The notes beneath the pieces are model-generated. The model made no database searches. It was not told the DNA's origin and saw only the letters and a list, made by a program, of their open reading frames with translations. DNA of 64,000 nt, from positions 7,998,001 to 8,062,000 of the forward strand of contig NC_088788.1 in NCBI RefSeq assembly GCF_949628265.1, in the 5' to 3' direction. This stretch comes from Cloeon dipterum. Lineage: Eukaryota; Arthropoda; Insecta; Ephemeroptera; Baetidae. Below are positions 44,427 to 55,024 of the stretch, in pieces (position 1 is the stretch's first letter; every line of letters starts with the position of its first letter). The position numbers and the translations under genes were made by a program.

Positions 44427-46597
44427 ATGAATAGCTACATTGTTGTCCTTGCCGCCCTGCTGGCCGTCGCTGCCGCTGACTACCACTTTAAGAGGTGCCC
44501 CAGGACCATCGGCAAATACCCTTTCGACGAGGCGAAGGTGAGACAAAAAATTTGAATTCGGTACGCTTCAAATTGAATTTCTTTATTTATATCGCCGCAC
44601 GCTCATTGAAATTATGCAGTAGCGGAGAGAGGAGATTGTATTTATTTATGCAACGCGCCTCGCACGCGTGCTGAATGAGAAAGAGCACAGTGGAAGCACG
44701 CTATTTTTTTTTATTAAAATTGTAGCAATGGGGTTGAAAGTTGATAAACACTCTGGCTGGTTAGTGGAGGTCAATACGAGTCTAAATGTATTCAGTTTTT
44801 GCAACTCTGATGGTTTGAACCTGAGATTTGGAGGTTTAAAGAACGCAAAAAGTTGAAAAATGTAATTTATTTTAATTTATGAAGTAAATTTTCAGATATT
44901 CTAAAAATACGCCGCTCTGAACAATTTAGCCTTGTGTTTTGTTGCGGGCTCACTTTCAAGTGGCTCTTGATTCGAGGCCCACTGGATTAATGTTTAGTAG
45001 TAGTTATTCTAAGAGAGGATAATTAATATTTATTTTTTGTATTATTTTAAATTTCATTTTTCCAGACATTACAACAACGCTGTACATATATTTTTTCTTG
45101 ATGACATGGACGATGTTCCGAAGCGAATTATCAGCTCTCTTCTTTTTACGTGCGCCACTTCGTTAATTCCAAGCACCTCCTTTTCGAACGAACACCCTTC
45201 TTTTCGCCCTCGATTCACTGCAGTTTGACTATTTCGAGGCCCCGCGGTATCATTTGAATTGGCACCGATCGATGCGGCCTTTGCCACACATGCACACGCA
45301 AGCAACCAGCAGTCGTGTCCTGTGTGTAATTGCTCGCTGCCTTAATAATGGAGCAGTCAATCAATTATCATACTCTCGAGCAGTCTACTGCCTTTTAGCT
45401 GCTCGATCACGTGTCAGTCAAAGCGATTAGTGCGGACTAGGCAAAGTACTTGAAACACATAAGAGTCCCTTGTTCAAAGCGATGCAAATTAGTTTCCAAT
45501 TAGTAGCTGTGAAATTTAATTTACACAAATAAAAAAATCATCGCTATAGATTTTCCTTTATGTTTTTTTTAGCGGGTGCCTAATGCAATCGGTTCCATTA
45601 GAGGACGCTCGTTTTCCTTCAGCAATTGAATAGAAACGCAATTTGGCACCAGGGTTGCAAAAATCCCGCATTTTCTTAAAAAAATGCAGTGCAGTTTTTT
45701 TCAAATTTTAACAGTTTCTTGCAGGCAAATGTTTTCACCTTATTTGTCCAATATTTTTTTAATAATTAGCTTATAACCTCGACTTGAAAAATTGTCAGAG
45801 ATAAATTTTTGGAGAAATTGAGGCAGCAAAATGGCAATTTAAAAAAAAAAATATCTTCACAGTGGAGGAAATTTTGAGCACTCCGACCGAAATTTTAGAT
45901 TTTCACAGAAGAAAAATGGATTAAATTCATTTCTTGCAATTCTTGCGCAAAAAATTGGTAAACATTGAGTGGTAAAAACCAGTGGTAAGCAAAATGCAAC
46001 CCTGTCTGGCACGCACTCGCAGCTTTTATACGAGTAATCATGATTACTTTCTTCTGTCGCACAGTTTGCCGGAGAATGGAACGCCGTCGCCTACTTGCCC
46101 AATGGGCAGTTCGACGAGAATAGGTGCACCAAGCTGAGCGTGTCGTCCTTCAAGGGCGAGTCTGGCACCACCCTGAACTACAAGTTAACATACATCCTGG
46201 ACGGCAAGAACAAGGCTGGTGAGGTGATCACCTTCAGCAAGGGTGATAAGGGAGCCGTGGCCTACGCCACCTACAAGAAGGACGAGACTAGCAATTTCAC
46301 TGGTAAGCATACAAATAGAAAGAAATTGCAGGGAATTTTCTTCAATTAATCTATTTTTCCGTTTCAGCCGTGTACAAGCAGGCTATTGTGGCCACCGACT
46401 ACGATACCTACGCCGTGTTCGTCGCTTGCAGACCCACCTTCAACGAGGAGAGCAAGGAGTTTGGCCGCGACCTGCACGCCACCATCCTCAGCCGCACCAC
46501 CACCCTCCCTGAGGAGAAGCTCAAGACCCTGAAGAGCCTTCTCACCAGCTACGACATCGAGTATGATAGCATCAAGCGGGCCGACAGCTCTTGCTAA
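44427..46597 (+). CDS. Secreted lipocalin
   Basis: Three exons: 44427-44537, 46065-46302 and 46368-46597, 192 aa. Signal peptide MNSYIVVLAALLAVAAA. Exon 2 opens with the lipocalin GxW motif (FAGEWNAVAY, about residues 38-47), and exon 3 has the second signature (TDYDTYAVFVAC). Four cysteines remain in the mature protein (RCP, NRC, VAC and the C-terminal SSC), enough for the usual two disulfides. Size and layout fit arthropod apolipoprotein D/insecticyanin/crustacyanin-type lipocalins, which bind small hydrophobic ligands in an eight-stranded barrel; the ligand cannot be read from sequence. Exons are GC-rich with strong codon bias against AT-rich surroundings, suggesting high expression. Intron 1 (1.5 kb) contains a dispersed repeat. 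It is unrelated to the PLXDC-like genes that surround it. Confidence 0.9.
44680..45118. repeat. Dispersed repeat inside lipocalin intron 1
   Basis: Same element as 40410-40870, same orientation. The rest of the intron (45120-46060) is AT-rich spacer. Confidence 0.75.
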
Positions 46598-46639
46598 ATT
46601 TAACATGACGAAGAAAACTGGACTGAAACTTGACTAAGA

Positions 46640-46645
46640 AATAAA
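46640..46645 (+). terminator. Polyadenylation signal of the lipocalin gene
   Basis: AATAAA lies 43 bp after the stop codon. Confidence 0.6.
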
Positions 46646-46649
46646 ATGC

Positions 46650-48967
46650 ATTTATGCGCTCATAGATTGTGTAGTTTTTAATGGAACAAACTGAAGATTT
46701 CGAGTTAATTTTTTTACGAAATAATGATAAAATGACCTGAATGTGAGAACTCTTTTATAATTAAAGACAAAAACCCAAAAATTATTGCTCTTTGATTTTT
46801 TAAAGATATTTGCCACCAGGGAAATTATTCAACCATCAAAAAGTTGTGACGCTGTAGAAAAAAATTAATACCACGATCGTTCATTTCACAAAATAGACTT
46901 TAAAAATTTTCAGACGGATTTGAAAGCATAAATATATGCCTTAATTTCCTAAATATATTAAGAAAATAAATTAATTTAAATAAGAAAAGCTGATAGGTCT
47001 TGCATATGAATTGTTCATTCGTATACAGATTTGAAATATTGTGGTTAAAAATAAACTATTGAAATCATGTGAACAAAGGTAAAAATGACAAGCAGTAACT
47101 GCATAAGTACGACACAACAAATTGAGTCGACGAAATCATGTGCCACGCAAGTTACAAATTTATTATTTAATACAATCACATACAATTTAGAGTAGAATTG
47201 ATGAAAATCTTAAAACTATCAATATCATGTAAAAGTCTCCTAACTTGATCTGAATTTTAATTACTAAACACAAACAATTACAAGCGTTGGAATTGATTAT
47301 GGGCAAAAATTAATATAAATAAATCTTGAAATCATCCTATTGATTATTACGTTAGATCTACTGATTCAAAAAGTTTCTTGCATATTTATTTTTAAACTTT
47401 CAGCGTATCAGACTATCAGAGTCACATGATGATAGAAGTTCTGTGAATTTGCGTTGACCTATTTCCTCCTACTCGGATACTATTTTACGCAGTAATTTGT
47501 TGATATAAACTCGTTTCAATTTAAAAATATCCCATAAACAGGAAAGGGTTCATCACATAAATTGCGTTTAATCTATATTTTTGTTTTATGAAAAAAATAA
47601 CGCGATATTTTAAATACACAATGGTATAAAACGTTTCACTCTATCCCTGGAACAAATTGCTATTTTTAAAATAACAAAAAAAAACGGATATTTTGTCCGA
47701 ACAAAAACATGTTATTATAAAACCTATGAATTAGCTAAGTTTTCCAAATAAAAAAATCTGTTTTGGATAACCTTATGTTTAAGAGATAACTTTGCAAGTG
47801 AAACGTTATTTTTTCAAAGTACCAAATTGCTGAAGTTTGAGCCTGGGTCTAATCTAGAGCCACGATGCGCTCTGAAAGGCTGATTGTGAGCTGCATACCG
47901 TCTCAATGCTAATGAACTCCTGATGGCCCTCCTGCTGGCCCTCCTGCACCCGAGAGAGTTCTCGACAACAGGCCAGGGACCACCGCTGCAGTGAACGACA
48001 TGAATGAAATCTGCTGATAGCAGACGATGGCAACACCTGCTCCATTCATTCCAGAAAATATTTCAAATACTTCAATAATGACTTTTTGTTAAAAATGCAT
48101 GAAAACCTTTGAAAAGTATTTTCCTTCTAGAGATATATTGGAAAACAATTAGGGAAAGACCAACTGCTGCTTTACTTTAATTTTTTTCGCGATTCTTTCA
48201 GAGCAAGCAATGCATCTGGTCATGAGATTTATTCCCCCGCACAAGTTTTGTGAAGAAACGCGCGATTTTGTCAGTAGCCGGCTCAAGAAGGATAAATGGA
48301 TTATTTGACAATGCACCTCTTGGGACAGTTCAGGAGCAACCCTATGAAAGCAATGAGTTGAACGCTCTCGCATTCCTATTATAAGTACAAAGAAACCACG
48401 ATCAACACACCCAAATTCCTCTTTCTCGGAAATCGTTAAAATAAAAACCTGATGGTTCCTTCCAAAATGAGAAAAATACCCAATTGCAAGCTGTAATTTA
48501 GCAATTATTAAGCAGGAAAAGATACGCCTTCCAACGAACTTCTGAATCGTATTTTTCTTTATTGACCTCGGGTCCAGAAACGTCTCAACTCGTATTTTTA
48601 AATACACATTTTATTATTTAATAAATGTCCTCACTACTCCTGTAATTATCATTTAATCCCTTCCGTTTGATAATTAAAGTCCTCACTGAAATTTTGAAAA
48701 AGATCCTGCAACGTAATCAAATTATTTTTTCTGATTAAATCTTTAACATTAATTGATTTATGTAATTTCAAATTTTTCAGCGCTAAGAAAAATACAATTT
48801 CGAAAGAATAATTTTTTTGCAACATGTTTTTGAAGATTTTAACACAAAATATACAGCTCCCCGCGAGTTTAAGTTAGATTTTCACTGAGAAAACTGGTAG
48901 TTTTCAGGGTTGCTGCCAGGTTATACTGGCGCTCAGGGAGCTAAGGCGATCCTTCAAAGGGATGAGA
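46650..48967. other. Intergenic between lipocalin and gene J
   Basis: AT-rich, with no gene that I can support. 47825-48000 is a dispersed block also present at 37865-37990. A 152-codon minus-strand frame at 48149-48607 has no domain, no introns and no paralogue here. Confidence 0.45.
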
Positions 48968-49100
48968 AAAACTATATATTTATATTTGTGACGGACTCGA
49001 CCACCAGCCAGTGAAGAGAACGGATGTGTATGGCGATGCGCTCTCTCTCCTCCTACACACAGCATTGTATCAACTAAGCCCGAATATACCTCACAATCAG
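48968..49100 (+). promoter_or_regulatory. Divergent promoter and non-coding first exon, gene J
   Basis: TATATATT at about 48973, then CACCAGCCAGTGAAGAGAACGG, GCGATGCGCTCTCTCTCCTCC, ending ACAATCAG|GTACGT after 49100. It is the most diverged copy of the shared first exon, about 700 bp upstream of the gene J start. A spliced leader exon between 49101 and 49809 could not be fixed. Confidence 0.45.
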
Positions 49101-49808
49101 GTACGTTTCCAAACTAACACATTTGATCACCCCATGCGCGAGAAGGACCACCACCAGATAGAGAATTATTATGTCATTAATAACCTTCGCGCTCATATTT
49201 TATATACTTCTGGCCCCGCTGAAAAACACTGAATATTTTAACTATTGCATGTTTCTACACTTTTTATTCAACCTAAAGTTATTCGGCACTTTCCGAGAAA
49301 CAAACTAAAAAAGATAGATAGACGATCAACGTAAAATAAGCTTTAATTTTTGTAGTGTCTTTTTCAGAGCGAAAGGAAAAATGCTTTTATGAATGCAAAT
49401 CATTGTTTTAATTAAAATATTGATTTTTATAGAAATCAGAACTTAAGATCTGTTAATATGGCGTCTACAGAGCTTTAGAAATAAATTTAATAGAGGTCTC
49501 AGGTGCGAAGGCGGCGGGTGTGCAAAAGTTGATGATGCAATCGGGAGACCATAATTTATCCCTAACACGCGCGCATTAAAGTTTCCTTCGTTTCGGCGCA
49601 TTTGTTAGCCAATGGGGACCGCCGTGCAGAGTCCCCATAATCCCATAATGACTCAACATTCTAACCCCAACGCATATACCACCTCAATAAAGGTAAAATT
49701 CCCAGCATTCTTCACGAGTCTGAGCGGCTGCTTTTGGAGCTTTGGGAACCTCCAATAATTGCGACAATTCGCTCATACCTCATTTGGACGGAGAGAAAGA
49801 CCAGGAAG

Positions 49809-51159
49809 ATGGAGCTCTACCAGTACTTTCTATTTGTAGCAGTGATTATTTCACCGATTTCGGCAACTGAAACAAACAGTGAGAAATAATTTTTTATTCT
49901 AATAACTTAATTAATTTTTTTAATAGCAGCCAATCCTTTAACAGGAAACGTGGTGAATGACACCGAAAAAATAGACCAGTACAATTCAACGCGATGGACA
50001 ATCACCCAAAGCGAATCATTGGTGCAATTTTTATGGGTCAACATGGACGGGAACGCTGATGCCAAAGACGTGCCGGATTCTTCGGTAAAAATGAAATTTT
50101 ATAAAAAAAAATCTGTAAATTTATTATTGTTTGTTTTCAGCCCGCAGTCATTGGCCTGCCCTTTGATTTTAATCTCTTCGGCAAAAATATCAGGAAGGTG
50201 GAGGTGATGATGGAAGGAGGCATCCGATCAGCCGACCCTGAAGAGTTGTGGTTTGCAATACCCCTGAGAGTTGGAGAGTTTGGATTAACACCCTGCCAAA
50301 TCAAATTTCTCTTTAAAGGTGTGAGATGAAAATTTAAAATTCCGAAATTTGTATTAAATTCTTTGTCTATATAGGCCCTTCACTGTCAATCCAGTGGCAA
50401 TTCAGGCCCCAGGAATTTTGCAACGCAAGTGATTCAGACCTCGAGCTGAGCTACCAATTGATCGTTCACGCGAATGGCAGCATCGATTTCGTCTACAAGC
50501 GAATTCCTTTTGGAAACTTGAAGGATTTCCAAGATCAATACCCAGATGACGGCAGTAAATTTGGTTTTAGCTACCAATACAATGTGCCAGGTGAGCTCTA
50601 AGTTTATTTTTTAATTTCTTAATTAAAATTAATTTACTTATAGATTCGTTTGACTCTTTTACCCTGGGGCTCCAACTGAAAGTCACCGAAACGGACATCA
50701 AGGACAATACCGTCGTTTCAATTAGACCTCAGCCGCAGTGCACGAATTTCCGGAGCTCGACGAGCTGCATGGTCGGCGCGGAAAATGCGAGCATTTCATG
50801 CGACTGGTGCTCAAAGGCCGAAATTTGCACCAGCAAGAGGGACTTTCTCAAAGAGACCTGGAGGGACAATGGCTGCGACTGTCCTGAACCAAGTATGTGT
50901 ATATTCCAGGCATTTTTTAGGAGTTGGAAAATTTTCTTATTTTTCTCTTTTTCACAAAATAAAATTAATTTTACCGCCGTCTTAAATGTAATATTTTTCA
51001 GTTTCAGTACCCTTACACCCAGAGGACTACTCTTGGGCATCTTGGACAATCATAACATTGATCCTAATCGGAATGACGCTCGTGGTGCTCTTAGCTTGCA
51101 GCCTCTTCGCTATTTTTTATCTAATTGGAGGTGATCGGTTCGTTCTGCCGATAAATTAG
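49809..51159 (+). CDS. PLXDC-like single-pass membrane protein (gene J)
   Basis: Complete six-exon gene, 342 aa. Exons are 49809-49878, 49927-50084, 50141-50318, 50375-50590, 50644-50892 and 51002-51159. The exon 2 acceptor could also be three bases later. The signal peptide is short (MELYQYFLFVAVIISPISA). Exon 3 is 178 bp as in genes A and K. Ectodomain block SIQWQFRPQEFCNAS...SIDFVYKRIPFGNL. The PSI domain in exon 5 has CDWCSKAEICTSK and ends GCDC as in gene A. Exon 6 gives a transmembrane helix (ITLILIGMTLVVLLACSLFAIFYLI) and a ten-residue tail. It belongs with genes A and K in one subgroup. Confidence 0.85.
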
Positions 51160-52296
51160 AGACATGGGCTGGGCGAACGGATAAATACACGCAACACCAA
51201 TTTATCTGTGTAACAGTAGCGGCGGATTTTATTTTAGAATATCTCTGATTATTGTTTCAGCAGATATATTTTATGATCAACCAGCCAGTCGTATAGGTAC
51301 TTGGATAATACTTTGTAAATTGAATATGAAATTTTTAAATGAACTTTAATTTTACAAATTTCTTATTCAGCAAAGAATTGAGCGCCAATGTAACATGTAC
51401 AATTTAACTTCTGATTTATGCTTTTAATGCGTAAGTATTTTACCCTCCAAAATAACCTAGTATAAATCGTGGAATAAATCAATCAACAAATAACCACCTT
51501 TTTTTCTTTCAATGATCCTATGTTAAATAAAAATAAGATTCGGCAGATTTTCTCGAGAATGTAATGGCACACAAATTCTTGTTAGCAGTGCATAAACTAA
51601 CTGTTCAGAGTCATTTTATAAGTCAAAATTAATATAATTTATGACGCAAATCATGGACATTACTGAAAATATAATTTCAATATTGATATATAAAATTAAA
51701 CATTTTGCCGGGAAACAGCTTAAGAACATTTTGAAGCTTCTTTATAATCTTAACGCATAAACAACACATTTTCTCTTCAATCAAGATCAATAATTTATGA
51801 GAAAATTCATAATATAACGTTTTGGCAAGCAAAATTATGGAAATTTTAGTTGGTTTAAAAGACACTTAATTCCAGTACACAACAACAAGCATTATTTTTA
51901 TCATGCAAGACCACTTTTCATTCTAAAAACTTGTAAACTGAATTTAAACATGAATGGTTTTTTATTTTAAACCATTAATTAATTGTAAAAATCAATTAGC
52001 TTTATACATAGCTACAAGAAGGGAACGAAAGGAAACTTAATTTCTGGTTTAACGATCTTGCTTGGGCATTTTTTGGTGGTTCTTTGTAGAAACGTTGGTT
52101 ACGGTGAGAATAATGACAAACAGAAAATTTATTTTTTACTTTTATGTTTCTGGCCATTCCCGGAATACATAAAATTGCAACGTGGGAAAATTTCGAGTGC
52201 TCAGCATGCTTCACGATTATGGCGGAGTTTGAAGAGGCTATTCTCACCAATTCGTTCCATTCATCAATTAAGAAGCACAGAGAGAAAGTCAGGACA
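51160..52296. other. Intergenic between genes J and K
   Basis: AT-rich, no gene. The shared first exon is not recognisable upstream of gene K. A weak first-exon candidate with the donor-like GTGAGAATAATG near 52104 cannot be supported. Confidence 0.4.
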
Positions 52297-53826
52297 ATGT
52301 GCAAGAAACGCTTCGTGCAGTGCCTTTTATTTATATTAGCCAATATTAAACTCATTTCATCAAATTCAAAAGGACTTATCAATTATCGTGAGTGACCAGA
52401 AGTGTTAACATACGATTAAATTTTTACTAAAATTTTTTCAGAAAAATAATTCATTTTAGATATTAATTTGCTTTTATATTGTATTTATTTGTTTTTAATT
52501 TTAGTCAAAGAGGATCTATATCGTTTGACAGAGGATAAGAGTATTGGCCCTCTAGAATTCAAATTTGATATGCATCATGCGACGCAATGGACAATGTTCA
52601 ACAGCAAGAAAGTGGCGGAAGAGTTGTGGGTCAACATGGACAAGGAGAAAGGCGTGGAAAGCGTGCTAAATCATGTTGGAGTAATACATATAAGATTAAA
52701 AAAACACTTTGTAATAATTAATTTTGGTTTTTAGGCCGAAGTTATACACCTGCCCTTCGAATTTCAATTCTTCGACCTCAATATCAGGAAAATTGAGGTT
52801 TTGAAAGAGGGTGGAGTTCGATCCGCCGACCCCAAGATCGATTGGTTTATGATTCCTGTGACCGTTGGAAAATTTGGATTGACACCCTGCAAAATTAGAT
52901 TTTTCTTCAAAGGTTTAAAAATAATAGTTTAATTATATCTGAAGTCTTTTCTTGGCAATTATAAATTTCAGTCCCTTCGTTGGCAATCCAGTGGAAATTC
53001 AAAGAGCATTGCAGAATGGAGGATCCGAGCACAGAACTGAGCTTCCAAATGTCGCTTTTTATGAGCGGCAGGATCGAATTCGTCTATAAGAAAATTCCTC
53101 TTGGTAACTTGAGGGATTTTCGAGCTAATTTTGCAGATATTGGCCAAATAGTTGGTGTAAACTACCGTTATGAGTTGCCAAGTGAGTTCGAAATTAAAAT
53201 TTTTCCTCGATTGTATTTTAATTATTTTTAGAATCGAATGCTCATTTTGTCCTGGGGATTCAACTGAACGTGGATGAACAGAAAATCGAAGAAAACACTG
53301 TGATTAACGTTAAATCCCGCCATTTGTGCCCAAATTATCGGACCTGTGGAAGCTGCCTCAGCGAGAAGACCAAGAATCTGACACAGCTCGACTGCTACTG
53401 GTGCCCTGGACTCGAAATGTGCACCTCCTTGAAAGACTTTCTCAGAGATTTCTGGGGGAGCTGTGATTCTTTTACTTTAGAACAGCCCTTTTGTCGAGAG
53501 TTTCAAGATAAAGGTTGAATAATTTTTATTTAATTTTAAAAAATGTTGTTCAATTTTCGTCTGCATCCATAAAACACATTCAGCCAAAGATTCAATTCAT
53601 TATAACATTGGGTTTTATTTTTTTTTTAATTTCAGGCGTTACTGCGAAGGATGATTATTATTACATCGAATCAATGTATATGATGTACTACGTCGCAACT
53701 TCCATCTCGGTGCTCATTCTCATAGTCATCTTTAGCATTATGTTTGGATTAGGCTGCTTCATTAATTTTAATTTCGAATTTATTCCTCACCATCAGGGCG
53801 GACGCGGCAGACTGGGCCGCCAGTAA
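52297..53826 (+). CDS. PLXDC-like single-pass membrane protein with canonical PSI cysteines (gene K)
   Basis: Complete six-exon gene, 375 aa. Exons are 52297-52387, 52505-52680, 52735-52912, 52972-53181, 53232-53513 and 53636-53826. The start was chosen at MCKKRFVQCLLFILANIKLISS, the only in-frame ATG giving a signal peptide; an upstream in-frame ATG exists. The PSI domain in exon 5 reads CPNYRTCGSC...CYWCPGLEMC...C. It keeps the C-x5-C-x2-C start of canonical PLXDC PSI domains, where the other copies have lost the second cysteine. Exon 6 encodes DDYYYIESMYMMYYVATS, a helix (VLILIVIFSIMFGLGCF) and a glycine/arginine-rich tail (HHQGGRGRLGRQ). It is the most divergent copy, at the right edge of the cluster. 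Confidence 0.85.
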
Positions 53827-55024
53827 GTTGAGTGCCTTTAAGAGAGAGATAACTTTGATTTATTTCAAATTGAAAACTTTGAAATTAATGAATTTTGTAC
53901 ATGACTAGGCCTTTTTTGTGTAAATACTCGGAAATTGCTTGAATTGAATGTGAGTGTTAAACAGTTGAGAGACACTTTTTAATAGTTTTAATTGTGGATC
54001 TCTTATGTTCACCAAAATCAAGTACAAATAATTTTCATCCTATAGATTGTAAATATATCGTCTCATATTGATGATTAAAGAGTGATCGTGCATAATATCT
54101 TAATGCAGATAAAGCGCTTGATATTGAACCAATTTTTATATCCCTCTATAAATCAACGCTGCAAATATAAAAATCTATGTAAAATATATGATCTCAAATT
54201 ACCCACATTTAGGCGTGTTTCTTTTGCAAAAAACCTGTGTCCATAATAAGGAAGAAAAATCACTTCCAACGGTACAGAAATGCATCTTAAAGTGCCGGAG
54301 AAACGAATTGGAACCGAAATATGTGGTTTGTAAGGGAATTCTGTTCCCGACTTCGGGTTTGAAGCGAGAAGCGCGAGGCCTACATATAAAAGCGTTAATA
54401 GCTTTTCTCCTCATTGAAACCGTTTGCTTCCTCACAGGGTCGATGTGGGAGCGAATCGTCCCAAACAGAGAGCTTGATAGTGAATCGTTCTTTTGTGCTG
54501 ACATACATAGAGCCACCGCAAAAGATCATGCTCGCGATTTTTTAATTTTAAATTAGATTGTTAAGGGACGAAGTTCATGTTAATTAAATCATATTTTGTT
54601 CAGGCCCACTTTTCTTTCACATATTATTTATTTATTCTTCTATTTCTCTCGTCAATTCAAATTTTATTCAATTAACATATTTGACAGATGCCAATATGAG
54701 ACTTATTGCTCTTACCATTTTCAAAATATGTTCGTATCTTTTTAAATTTCTTTGAGGAATTTATGTTGATGTTTTTCATGCGCGCTTTGTGCATGGTATG
54801 ATAAGCGTGCGGATAGAGCTGATTGTAAATAAAGGATCGATACAAAATTTTTAGAAATGCTGAGCCCACTCGAAAGGAAAATTCCATAGCAGCTACCAGG
54901 CTCTAAAATTTCATTATTTGACGTTGCATATCGTGAGGCCCAGCTCCTCATCCACACATCGTGGCCATTCTTGGAGTGTCTTTTTAAAAGATAACGCAGG
55001 AGCAATTTCGCTGCACAAGGAAAA
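53827..55024. other. Intergenic between gene K and the 627-aa gene
   Basis: No supported gene. Open frames of 105-122 codons on both strands at 54188-54556 overlap one another and have no signature. The stretch just before 55025 should contain the promoter of the next gene, but no TATA box stands out. Confidence 0.4.

Noticed and set aside
46364..46606. 80-codon minus-strand frame
   Set aside because: Antisense shadow of lipocalin exon 3, open because of its GC-rich codon bias.
48149..48607. 152-codon open frame on the minus strand
   Set aside because: No domain, signal peptide, splice structure or paralogue; composition looks like chance in an intergenic stretch.
54188..54556. Open frames of 105-122 codons on both strands
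   Set aside because: They overlap each other on opposite strands and neither carries a recognisable motif or exon borders.
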